This document shows positions 7,942-15,631 of a DNA stretch of 64,000 bases, piece by piece. Each line of letters opens with the position of its first letter. Within the stretch, counting starts at the first letter, position 1. Source of the DNA: Verrucomicrobiota bacterium. GTDB lineage: Bacteria > Verrucomicrobiota > Verrucomicrobiia > Chthoniobacterales > Terrimicrobiaceae. The translations under genes were made by a program, and so were the position numbers. The notes below the pieces were generated by a model. The model searched no databases and was not told the origin of the DNA. It was given only the letters and a program-made list of their open reading frames with translations. The stretch spans positions 62,001 through 126,000 of the forward strand of contig JAFKMU010000038.1 in NCBI GenBank assembly GCA_017305195.1. The letters run 5' to 3'.

Positions 7942-9609
7942 ATGTCCGCAACGCTCGCCTCCCTGCGCATTCGCAATCTCGCGCTCGTCGAGGATCTCAC
8001 CTGGGAACCTTCACCGGGCTTCATCGCCATCACGGGCGAGACCGGCGCGGGAAAATCCGTCATCCTCGGCGCGCTCACCCTGCTCCTGGGGGATCGGGCG
8101 GACAAGGGGGTGATTCGCTCCGGGGCGGACTCGGCCACGGTCGAGGCGGTCTTTGAAAACGCCACCGACCCGCGCCTCGCCGCCGCGCTGGAGGACCACG
8201 GCGCGGAACCCGTCGAGGAAGGCCGCCTGATCGTGAAGCGTACGGTGCCCGCCGAGGGCGCGGGGAAGCAATTCGTCAATGGCTCGCCCTGCACGCTCGC
8301 GCTCCTGCGCGCGCTGGGCGACCTGCTTGTCGACCTGCACGGGCCGCACGACCACCAGAGCCTTTTCTCGCGCGACCAGCAGACGCGGCTGCTCGACAGC
8401 TTCGCCGGGAGCACGGCGCTGCGGGAGGAATTCACTCTCGCCCGCCGCCAACTCCTCAAGCTCCGGGAGGAAAAGGACGCCATTCTCCAGGGCGAGCAAG
8501 CCCTCGCCCGCGAGATCGACCTGCTTTCGCACCAAGTCGCCGAGATCGACCAGGCGCAGCTCGCCCCCGGCGAGGAGGAGACGCTGCTCTCGCGCCAGAA
8601 GGCGGCGGCGAATTCCCAGCGCATCGGCGAAATCTGCACCCAGCTCACGGCGGGCGTGAACGAATCGGACGACTCCCTCACCTCGCGGCTCGGCGAGCTT
8701 TCGCGCCTCGCGCGGGAGCTTTCGCGTCTCGACCCCGGCTCGGAGGAGATCGCGCGCTCGTGCGACGAGGTCTTTACAGCGGCGGATTCCCTCGCCCGCG
8801 CGATTACGACGTACTCCGCCTCGCTGGAGGACGGTCCGGCCAATCTCGACGAAATCGAGGCGCGGCTCGACGTGCTCCAGACGCTGAAGCGCAAGTACGG
8901 CCACACCGTCGAGGCGGTGCTGGACTTTGCCGCGCAGGCGGCGACCCGGCTGGAGGAACTCACGGGCCGCGCGGAACGCCGCGATTCGCTCGACGCCGAC
9001 ATCGCCGCCGCCGAGCGCGCCATGCTCGACCTCGGCCACAAGCTCACGACCAAGCGCACCGCCAGCGCCAAGAAGCTCGGCGACAAGGTGAAGACGGGGC
9101 TGAAGGACCTCGGATTTGCCAAGGCGGAATTCTCCATCGCGCTGGAAACGCTCGCCGACCCTGGAGCGCACGGCTGCGAGCAGGCGGAGTTTCAATTCTC
9201 CCCCAACCCCGGCGAGCCCGCTCGTCCGCTCCGCGCCATCGCCTCCAGCGGCGAAATTTCCCGCGTGATGCTCGCGCTCAAGGGCGCATTAGCGGATCAA
9301 GACGACGTGCCGGTGCTGGTCTTTGACGAGATCGACGCCAACGTGGGCGGAGAGATCGCCGCCAAGGTGGGCCTGAAGATGAAGGAACTCGGCGCCGCCC
9401 GCCAGGTCCTCTGCATCACCCACCTCCCGCAGGTCGCGGCCCGCGCGGCCGAGCACTTCATCGTCACCAAGGAAGTCGAAAGCGGCCGCACCCGCACCCT
9501 CCTCGATGAGGCCACCGGAGCCAAGCGCGAGCAGGAGCTGGCGCGCATGCTCGGCGGGCAGTCGGATTCCGCCCGGGCGCATGCCAAGGCGCTGCTGGCG
9601 GAGGGGTGA
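7942..9609 (+). CDS. recN: DNA repair protein RecN
   Basis: A 555-aa SMC-like ATPase of double-strand break repair. Walker A GETGAGKS lies near residue 30, the RecN-typical DLHGPHDHQSLF follows near residue 130, a long heptad-like coiled-coil arm occupies the centre, and the ABC signature SSGEISRVMLALK and Walker B VLVFDEIDANVGG (about residue 457) are intact, followed by CITHLPQVAA. All expected motifs are present and the length is normal. ATG at 7942 places the first strand LRIRNLALVEDL correctly at the N-terminus. It stands divergent to the MBL operon and is not obviously linked to the following AT-rich cassette. Confidence 0.96.
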   Translation: MSATLASLRIRNLALVEDLTWEPSPGFIAITGETGAGKSVILGALTLLLGDRADKGVIRSGADSATVEAVFENATDPRLAAALEDHGAEPVEEGRLIVKRTVPAEGAGKQFVNGSPCTLALLRALGDLLVDLHGPHDHQSLFSRDQQTRLLDSFAGSTALREEFTLARRQLLKLREEKDAILQGEQALAREIDLLSHQVAEIDQAQLAPGEEETLLSRQKAAANSQRIGEICTQLTAGVNESDDSLTSRLGELSRLARELSRLDPGSEEIARSCDEVFTAADSLARAITTYSASLEDGPANLDEIEARLDVLQTLKRKYGHTVEAVLDFAAQAATRLEELTGRAERRDSLDADIAAAERAMLDLGHKLTTKRTASAKKLGDKVKTGLKDLGFAKAEFSIALETLADPGAHGCEQAEFQFSPNPGEPARPLRAIASSGEISRVMLALKGALADQDDVPVLVFDEIDANVGGEIAAKVGLKMKELGAARQVLCITHLPQVAARAAEHFIVTKEVESGRTRTLLDEATGAKREQELARMLGGQSDSARAHAKALLAEG

Positions 9610-9697
9610 GGAAATCTTGCGTGTCTTCGAAAGTTCGACCGATTACAATTCCCAGTAACTTCGCATAAAATCATTCCAAGTAATATTTGAACAAAAC

Positions 9698-10948
9698 ATG
9701 ATTAAAGAAATTCGTCTTAGCAACTGGAAGAGCTTTCGTGAAGCGACACTCTATTTTGATCCGCTTGCAATTCTAATCGGAACGAATGCTAGCGGAAAAT
9801 CCAACGCCATTGATGCACTTGATTTCCTATCAAGAATCGCTCGATCAAAAGATCTGGTTGAATGCCTCCAAGCAACCGAAAAAAGCGATTCATTCCGAGG
9901 AGGGATTGATTGGGTCGCACTTAAAGGTGAACCCGAATTTGCACTATCGGTCCGAGTTACCTCGGATGATTCAGATATCGATTACCGTTACGAAATAACC
10001 GTCAGCCCCGCATCTCGTCCGGTTATTACAGCCGAATCGCTTCATCGAATAAAGTGCGCCAGAAGACGAGAAACCTCGATCAAGCTTTTCTGGACAGAAA
10101 CTTGCGAAAAAAACGCGCCCGCAATTACAGCAAGACTTTACAACACAAAGAGAGGAACACCCAGGGAGATGCAAAGAGGCATCCCCGTATTAACCCAACT
10201 TCAATTTGCAAGTAGCTCAGTAAAATCCGAAGAAATAACTAATGGAATTAGATCAGTCTGGTCTGCATTAGGCCATTTATTTATCCTAAATCCAATTCCA
10301 TCACACATGCGCTCTTTCTCAACCAAAGCAGAAAAACTTGAACCAGACGCAAGCAATCTCGCCGGAGTTATCGCAGCCCTACCATCCGACCACAAGAAAG
10401 AAGTCGAATCAACCATTCTACGATACGTAAGAGATCTCCCAGAAAAAGACATTCAGAGTTTAAGTTCCGAATTATATGGCCCCTTTGAGTCTGACGCCAT
10501 GCTAGTATGCGGCGAAGGCTGGGAATCCGACGGCGAGCCGCTTAAAGTTGACTCTCGCGCCATGTCGGACGGAACCCTAAGATTCATCGCAATTACCGCC
10601 GCACTACTAACTCTCCCCGAACAAACGCAACTCGTAATCGAAGAGATCGACAACGGTTTACATCCTTCGCGTTCTCAACTCTTGCTAAAAATGATTCGAG
10701 AAATAGGAGCAAAACGTAAGATTGACGTCCTCGCATCAACCCATAATCCGGCCTTACTCAATGAACTTGGTCCCGAAATGGTTCCCTTTGTTGTCGTCGC
10801 ACACAGAGAAAAAGAATCCGGGCACAGCAGACTAACCCTTCTGGAGGACATAAAAGCACTTCCAAAGCTACTTTCAGAAGGCCGCATAGGAACAATTGCA
10901 ACAAGCGGGGCATTAGAAAAAACCCTTCAGAGAGAACTCAACAAATGA
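9698..10948 (+). CDS. AAA/ABC-type ATPase of a two-gene cassette (putative defence system)
   Basis: A 416-aa RecF/SMC-like ATPase. Visible motifs are the N-terminal strand IRLSNWKSF, Walker A GTNASGKS (residues 28-35), a signature-like MSDGTLRFIAI near residue 288, Walker B LVIEEIDNGLHPS near residue 312 and a switch His in STHNPALLN near residue 347. This is the AAA_21/AAA_15 layout of phage-defence ATPases that are paired with a separate nuclease. There is no long coiled coil or Toprim domain. The gene is much richer in A+T than recN upstream (one sampled 60-base line is about one-third GC), which suggests recent transfer. Its stop overlaps the next gene by four bases. Confidence 0.85.
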   Translation: MIKEIRLSNWKSFREATLYFDPLAILIGTNASGKSNAIDALDFLSRIARSKDLVECLQATEKSDSFRGGIDWVALKGEPEFALSVRVTSDDSDIDYRYEITVSPASRPVITAESLHRIKCARRRETSIKLFWTETCEKNAPAITARLYNTKRGTPREMQRGIPVLTQLQFASSSVKSEEITNGIRSVWSALGHLFILNPIPSHMRSFSTKAEKLEPDASNLAGVIAALPSDHKKEVESTILRYVRDLPEKDIQSLSSELYGPFESDAMLVCGEGWESDGEPLKVDSRAMSDGTLRFIAITAALLTLPEQTQLVIEEIDNGLHPSRSQLLLKMIREIGAKRKIDVLASTHNPALLNELGPEMVPFVVVAHREKESGHSRLTLLEDIKALPKLLSEGRIGTIATSGALEKTLQRELNK

Positions 10949-11460
10949 GCACCTCGAAGCAAGTTTTAATTATCGACACAAGCCTTCTCTGCGTATGGCT
11001 AAAAATCCCCGGAATGGAAACCTGCGGAGAAAGAGATAACGAATGGAATTATCAGCGAGTCCACCTAGAAATCCAAGCCGCAATTGACACCGGACACACA
11101 CTCGTCTTACCTTTAGCCACTATAATCGAAACTGGAAATCACATAGCCCACTCCTTAAATCAGCGACTACAACTCGCTCAAGCTCTCGGCGAAATAATGC
11201 GCAAGACAGCCGATGAAGAGAGTCCGTGGACAGCATTCCAGCATCAAACAGAGCTCTGGGCACCAGATCAGCTTCGTGAACTCGCAAACACATGGCCTCC
11301 CCTCGCGCAGTCGAAGCTAGCAATAGGCGACGCTACAATAAAGAAGGTCGCCGACTACTACTCTCAAATGAGTTGCACAGTTGAATTACTCACTGCGGAC
11401 CAGCAATTGAAAGCCTACCAACCCCCACCCCCGACACTAATTCCACGCCGAAGGAGATAA
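10945..11460 (+). CDS. PIN-like nuclease partner of the ATPase
   Basis: A 171-aa protein whose start codon overlaps the ATPase stop (ATGA, 10945-10948). Acidic residues fall where a PIN-fold nuclease needs them: Asp11 in LIIDTSLL at the end of strand 1, Glu62 in IIETGNH, Asp129 in AIGDATI and Asp152 in LLTADQQLKAY, with the last segment looking like the typical final PIN strand. PIN domains cleave single-stranded RNA with a metal ion. The usual small VapB-type antitoxin is absent; the ATPase takes its place. The AT-rich composition matches the ATPase gene. The PIN assignment rests on motif spacing only. Confidence 0.6.
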   Translation: MSTSKQVLIIDTSLLCVWLKIPGMETCGERDNEWNYQRVHLEIQAAIDTGHTLVLPLATIIETGNHIAHSLNQRLQLAQALGEIMRKTADEESPWTAFQHQTELWAPDQLRELANTWPPLAQSKLAIGDATIKKVADYYSQMSCTVELLTADQQLKAYQPPPPTLIPRRRR

Positions 11461-11485
11461 CTTTCCTATTAGAGGATTGATCATC

Positions 11486-12064
11486 ATGAGATCCCAATCT
11501 GATTTCGTTATTTCGCGCACAACAGCCTGGCGCGAGGAGACGGATGCTTTGCGGGAGATTGCGCTGGGGTGCGGATTGACGGAGGAGCTGAAGTGGGGGA
11601 AGCCGTGTTACTCGTTTGCGGGGAGCAATGTGGCGATCATTCAGGGGTTCAAAGAGTATTGTGCGCTGCTATTTTGCAAGGGGGCGCTGTTGAAGGATGC
11701 GGCGGGGATTCTGGTGCGACCGGGAGAAAATACGCAGGCGACTCGGCAGGCGCGGTTTATGAATGCGCGAGAGATCGCGGAGCGGGCGGATTTGCTGAAG
11801 GCTTATTTGCGCGAGGCCATCGCGGCGGAGAAGGCCGGGGCGCAGGTGCGCTACAAGGAGACGGCGGAGTTTGCCGTGCCGGAGGAACTAACCGCCATGA
11901 TGAAGAAAGTGCCGGAGCTGAAGAAGGCTTTCGCGGCGCTCACGCCCGGGCGGCAGCGCGGGTATCTGCTGTATTTCGCGGGAGCGAAGCAATCCGCCAC
12001 GCGGACGGCGCGGATCGAGAAGTGCCGGGAGCGGATTCTCGCAGGCAAGGGCTTGCAGGACTAA
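11486..12064 (+). CDS. YdeI/OmpD-associated (DUF1801-like) protein
   Basis: A 192-aa protein with the DUF1801/YdeI layout: an N-terminal alpha/beta domain containing LTEELKWGKPCYSF and a strand IIQGFKEYCALLF, and a C-terminal helical YdeI tail with GRQRGYLLYFAGAKQSATR and ARIEKC. In Enterobacteria YdeI-type proteins have been linked to resistance against antimicrobial peptides, but most members are uncharacterised. An AGAGG at 11471-11475 sits ten bases before ATG 11486, which favours this start over the TTG at 11477. GC content is again that of the chromosome, so the AT-rich cassette ends just upstream. Confidence 0.85.
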   Translation: MRSQSDFVISRTTAWREETDALREIALGCGLTEELKWGKPCYSFAGSNVAIIQGFKEYCALLFCKGALLKDAAGILVRPGENTQATRQARFMNAREIAERADLLKAYLREAIAAEKAGAQVRYKETAEFAVPEELTAMMKKVPELKKAFAALTPGRQRGYLLYFAGAKQSATRTARIEKCRERILAGKGLQD

Positions 12065-12111
12065 GTGACAAAGGCGGGATTTTCTGGCATAGGCGTGGAG
12101 ATTCCTTAGCC

Positions 12112-12558
12112 ATGAAATCCCCTCTTCTCGCCCTTCTGGTGCTGCTCGCGACTCTCGCCGGAGCGCGGGCGGCGGAGCCTTCGCTGGTGTTTGCCAAGGT
12201 CTTGAGGGAGCCGGGTGCCTCGACCCGGGAGATGAGCTATGATTTCAGCGGGAAGACGCTGGTGCTTCATGTGGAGACGACGCCGATCGTGGCGGATGCG
12301 GATTTTGAGCGGGTGGAGATCCTGCCCGATGGGATGCTGAAGCTGTGGTTGACGGAGGCGGGGGAGAAGAAATTTGATACGGCGGTCAAGGATTGGTACG
12401 AGAAGCAGATCGCCATCGTGATCAATGGCCGGGTCGTGTGCGCGCCCTCGCTGATGACAACGTCGTCGTTCGGCGGGCAATTCACCATTTCCCACAATCT
12501 GCCGCGCGAGGAAGCCGAGGCGCTGGCAGCGAGCTTTCCCCGGAAGGGCGATCAGTAA
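12112..12558 (+). CDS. Secreted stand-alone SecD P1-head-like protein
   Basis: A 148-aa exported protein with signal peptide (LLALLVLLATLAGARA). The remainder resembles the periplasmic P1 head subdomain of SecD: a strand-helix unit with LTEAGEKKFDTAV, then IAIVINGRVVCAPSLM, then FGGQFTISHNLPREEAEALA, which parallels the SecD pattern 'AIVLDG..v.aP.i...i.GG...I.g.ft.eeA..La'. No membrane segments of SecD are present, so it is not a translocase subunit by itself. Function unknown. It stands between the YdeI-like gene and a broken gene. Confidence 0.65.
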   Translation: MKSPLLALLVLLATLAGARAAEPSLVFAKVLREPGASTREMSYDFSGKTLVLHVETTPIVADADFERVEILPDGMLKLWLTEAGEKKFDTAVKDWYEKQIAIVINGRVVCAPSLMTTSSFGGQFTISHNLPREEAEALAASFPRKGDQ

Positions 12559-12629
12559 TGGCTGATCCCAAACCGCGAGCGCTGGGATTTTCCGGCTGTT
12601 TCACCCATGGCGAAACGGTTCCTTTCTCA

Positions 12630-13023
12630 TGAAAAGCATCCTTCTGGCACTATCGCTCTCACTGACTCTGGTCCCTGCGTCACCAGCCCAACAGGCCCGA
12701 CGAGAACCTCATCCACCCAAGGCAAATGGCCGCCGCCGTTCCGTGAAGCCTCTTTGTTCAACCTGTCATCGAAAGAGGCGGTGTCTCTAGGCAAACGATA
12801 TGCGAAGGAGGATTTCGATGCGGGCCATTATCGACTGCTTTGCTACGGCCTGTGGCTCGGTCCGCTACCAGAGGAGACCCGTCTTTATCATAAATACGGA
12901 ATCAAAATCGAACCTGTCGCTTCCTGCGAAGTGACACAGGGCGTCACGTCCGGCGCTGACGCCTACAACACCATGATGCGATCTCTGCTCGTGCAGAAAT
13001 TTGGCACAGACATTTTCCGTTGA
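12630..13023 (+). pseudogene. Secreted protein gene disrupted by a frameshift
   Basis: ATG at 12630 opens a clean signal peptide (MKSILLALSLSLTLVPASPA) whose frame then becomes Arg-rich and ends early. The protein-like continuation (FREASLFNLSSKEAV, then KRYAKEDFDAGHYRLLCYGLW and more) lies in another frame that ends at 13023 and can be read back to 12607 only through unlikely sequence. A single indel between about 12690 and 12730 would join the signal peptide to the mature part and give an exported protein of about 130 aa. It may be a real pseudogene or a sequencing error. The family is not recognised. The stop at 13021-13023 overlaps the TTG start of the next gene. Confidence 0.6.
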
Positions 13024-13496
13024 ACTCCAGACGAAAGACTCGTTCCCTGAGCTGGCCGGAGCGGCCGACGCTTTCGTGGTTGATCGCCGGGCTGGTGCTT
13101 TGCGTACTGGCAGGGCTGCCGGTGCTCGCGCTGGTCAAGGTTTCCCAGCATGTTCCGGGGTTCTGGTTATTGGGGTATTCCGTGGTGGTGTCGCTGCTGG
13201 CCTTCCTCTTTTGCGCCTCGGACAAGCGGCAGGCGAAGGATGGGCAATGGCGGACGCCGGAGAACCTCCTGCATTTCCTCGAACTGATCGGGGGCTGGCC
13301 GGGATCGTTCGTGGCGCAGCACCGGTTTCGGCACAAGGTGAAGAAGGGGAACTACCAGCTCATCTTCTGGCTGATCGTGGCGGGGTATCAACTGATCGCG
13401 GCGGCCTACGTGTTCGACCTGGGACGTCCCAGCGAGGCCGTTCGAGCGTATTTCGATGATCTCGCCCGAAAGGTGAGTTTTCACTATGCCGAATAG
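13020..13496 (+). CDS. DUF1294 family membrane protein
   Basis: A 158-aa protein with membrane segments near residues 20-40, 48-65 and 118-137 and the DUF1294 core between them: CASDKRQAKDGQWRTPENLL, then FLELIGGWPGSFVAQHRFRH with KVKKGNYQLIFW. In other bacteria this domain is found alone or fused to cold-shock domains; its function is unknown. The TTG start overlaps the preceding stop by four bases (TTGA). It probably belongs to the same transcript as the disrupted gene and the membrane proteins that follow. Confidence 0.85.
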   Translation: MNSRRKTRSLSWPERPTLSWLIAGLVLCVLAGLPVLALVKVSQHVPGFWLLGYSVVVSLLAFLFCASDKRQAKDGQWRTPENLLHFLELIGGWPGSFVAQHRFRHKVKKGNYQLIFWLIVAGYQLIAAAYVFDLGRPSEAVRAYFDDLARKVSFHYAE

Positions 13497-13535
13497 ACCT
13501 CCCCATCACGATCGCCTGCGAGAGATTTCCCAATA

Positions 13536-14078
13536 ATGCGCGCGATTTCCATCGGCTTGTTTCTGCTCCGTCATGCGGTGATGACTTCTGTCATTGCGGC
13601 GATCTTGTGTGCGGGGTGGGTGGCGTTTTATCTGGTGCTGCTGGTCACCGCGATAATCGTGGGAGGAGGAGCCGGGGGGCCACTGGCTTTGCCTGCGGGG
13701 TTGATCGCTGTGGTCGCGGCGAGCGCGGTCGTCGGCTGGGGAATTTTTACCCCGGCCTGCGCGATAGGGGCTGCCCTTCGCTCCCTGGTCAGACCACCTC
13801 TCCTCGTGATCCTGCTGACTGTGTGGTTCGCCGGGACGTTGCTCGGCTCTATCTGGGTGCGGGCTTTCGTCACCTGCCTCCTGAAAGAACCTTCGCCCCC
13901 CCTTGCGGAGACGATTGCCTGGTCGGCACTCGGCGTCTCGGTGCCGCTCGGGCTTTACTGGTGGGCGACCGAGGGTGCGGCGATGCTGCCGGACGTGGCG
14001 ATCAAGGCGCTAAGGATTTTCCGTCGCAAAGCGAAGAGGGCTGGACTGAGAGATGATCGGCGGGAGGCTTCCTTCTAG
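13536..14078 (+). CDS. Hypothetical multi-pass membrane protein
   Basis: A 180-aa hydrophobic protein with about four predicted membrane helices: residues 10-40 (MTSVIAAILCAGWVAFYLVL), 45-85 with a Gly-rich stretch, 92-112 and 127-145. A basic C-terminal tail (RRKAKRAGLRDDRR) should face the cytoplasm. It overlaps or abuts the next gene, another membrane protein, suggesting co-translation. No family recognised. Confidence 0.7.
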   Translation: MRAISIGLFLLRHAVMTSVIAAILCAGWVAFYLVLLVTAIIVGGGAGGPLALPAGLIAVVAASAVVGWGIFTPACAIGAALRSLVRPPLLVILLTVWFAGTLLGSIWVRAFVTCLLKEPSPPLAETIAWSALGVSVPLGLYWWATEGAAMLPDVAIKALRIFRRKAKRAGLRDDRREASF

Positions 14079-14082
14079 GCAG

Positions 14083-14694
14083 ATGGGGTATTACACACCG
14101 GACTGGATTCATATCCGAAGCGTGTGGGATTTTCTCGTCCTGCCGCTGGCGGCGTGGGCTGGGACGGTGATTCTCGGCGGGCTTTTCTTCGTTTACCCGA
14201 GGAGATTTCCAAAGGACATCGCCCTGCGGGTCGCCTTGATGCTGGCGGCGGTCTTGATCACGGTTGCACTCTCGTTTTCCGGGCTTGCTCGGTGCTTCTG
14301 GTCCACCCACGCGGTGGATTTTGTCGGCCAGGGGAAAGGCAATGCTGAGCTCTTCGAAAATGGGGAAAGGTTAACCGGGCTCTCCCTGCCGCCGGGAACG
14401 ACCTTCCCGGTGGCGGTGATGTTTGGCTGGCGCGAATACACGTCCTGGTACGGAATGAGGACGGATACCGCCGAGCTGGCGCAGGCGGCCAGAGTCGCAG
14501 GTTACCAGGAAATCTCCCCCGCTCATGATGAGAACGACCCACCTCCCTGCCCGGAACTGCTGACGAGTTGGGCGCGCGAAAAGGGATTCACACCGACGTT
14601 GATCTTGCGCAAACAAGATCCTCCCGAGAAACGCGTCACGCTCATGATCGATACGGTTCGCGGGCTGGCGGTGGCGGAGGTGATCGATGGCTAG
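14083..14694 (+). CDS. Hypothetical membrane-anchored protein
   Basis: A 203-aa protein with two membrane helices near residues 20-40 and 48-70, followed by a soluble extracytoplasmic or cytoplasmic domain of about 130 residues containing a Pro-rich stretch (DENDPPPCPELL). ATG 14083 is chosen because it directly precedes a natural N-terminus; an in-frame ATG at 14053 would add ten residues and overlap the previous gene. The TAG stop shares bases with the TAG of the convergent gene on the other strand. Family not recognised. Confidence 0.65.
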   Translation: MGYYTPDWIHIRSVWDFLVLPLAAWAGTVILGGLFFVYPRRFPKDIALRVALMLAAVLITVALSFSGLARCFWSTHAVDFVGQGKGNAELFENGERLTGLSLPPGTTFPVAVMFGWREYTSWYGMRTDTAELAQAARVAGYQEISPAHDENDPPPCPELLTSWAREKGFTPTLILRKQDPPEKRVTLMIDTVRGLAVAEVIDG

Positions 14695-15047
14695 ACGGGT
14701 TCCGCGGCTGCAGGCGGCTCGGCCTGGAGGCGGGTGAGGTAGTCGTGGACGGAGACGGTGTCGTGGTCGGAGAGGCCGTGGGTGTCGGCGACGGCGCGGA
14801 CGACGATGTCGATGGGGTCGGTGACGGTGCGCCAGTCAAAGACGGTGCGGTAGACCATGCCCTGGCCGGTGCGGTAGGACTCGATGACGTGGCAGCAGAT
14901 CGAGGAGACGACCAGCTCGCGGGCGACGGTGCGCCAGCGGCCGGGGCCGTGGCGTTTCTCAAACTCCCGCACAAAGGCGCGCGGGGATGGCGGCGCATCG
15001 CCGGGTTCCGTCGGGACGTGCGGGGGATGCGTGGTGTCTTCGTTCAT
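14691..15047 (-). CDS. 118-aa orphan protein at the end of a signalling operon
   Basis: A soluble protein of 118 aa, two bases downstream of the LuxR-type regulator and on the same strand, so probably co-transcribed with the two kinases. The middle (FVREFEKRHGPGRWRTVARE, then CCHVIESYRTGQG) is predicted helical with a pair of adjacent cysteines; both ends are Pro-rich. No domain is recognised. Its place in the operon suggests a role as an accessory or output protein of the phosphorelay, which is inference. Confidence 0.6.
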   Translation of the reverse strand: MNEDTTHPPHVPTEPGDAPPSPRAFVREFEKRHGPGRWRTVARELVVSSICCHVIESYRTGQGMVYRTVFDWRTVTDPIDIVVRAVADTHGLSDHDTVSVHDYLTRLQAEPPAAAEPV

Positions 15048-15049
15048 GA

Positions 15050-15631
15050 TCAGCTGCGAAAGAAAATCGTGCCGTAACTGACAAGCTCGGCTCCGGACAT
15101 GCCGAGCTTTTTGGCGATGGATTTGCGGTGGGTCTCGATGGTTTGCACGGAGAGGGTGAGGCGGCCGGCGATCTCCTTGCTGGTGAAACCGCCGCCGATG
15201 AGCTGGAGGACCTCGCGTTCGCGGCCAGTGAGGCGGGACATGGCAACCTCGTCCCCGCGGGTGCGCGGTCCGAAGAGCGAATCGATGCGGCCTTTGAGGG
15301 AGTGAAAGGTGTTGTTTTTATCGATCCAGTAGACCTTGGGCGAGGCGCCCTCGGAGATCCCCTCCTGGATGGGCAGGGCGGAGAGGATGATGAAATCCTG
15401 CTCGGGCCGGGCGCGGTGGACCTCGCGGATGAGGTCGTGGGCGATGCCGTCGGGCAGCATGTAGTCGGAGATGATGAGGTCGTACTCGTGGTGGGAGCAG
15501 AGATCGCGGGCCTCGGCGAGGGTGCAGGCGGTCACGACGCGGTCGATGAGCCGGATGGTCTTCAGCATGGACTGGAGGAGGTCCAGGAACATGAGCTGAT
15601 CCTCGACGAGGAGAAGGGAGAGGGATTTCAT
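15050..15631 (-). CDS. Response regulator with LuxR/NarL-type HTH
   Basis: A 193-aa two-domain regulator. The receiver domain (residues 1-120) has the acidic pair in LLLVEDQ, the phospho-acceptor Asp in LIISDYMLPDG (about residue 55) and a Ser/Thr-type switch region in IILSALP; the usual Lys near the end of the domain is in IDKNN. The C-terminal LuxR helix-turn-helix reads LTGREREVLQLIGGGFTSKE followed by TIETHRKSIAKKL. It overlaps the receiver-kinase gene by four bases (15628-15631), so the two are made together. A DNA-binding output of this relay is expected. Confidence 0.93.
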   Translation of the reverse strand: MKSLSLLLVEDQLMFLDLLQSMLKTIRLIDRVVTACTLAEARDLCSHHEYDLIISDYMLPDGIAHDLIREVHRARPEQDFIILSALPIQEGISEGASPKVYWIDKNNTFHSLKGRIDSLFGPRTRGDEVAMSRLTGREREVLQLIGGGFTSKEIAGRLTLSVQTIETHRKSIAKKLGMSGAELVSYGTIFFRS

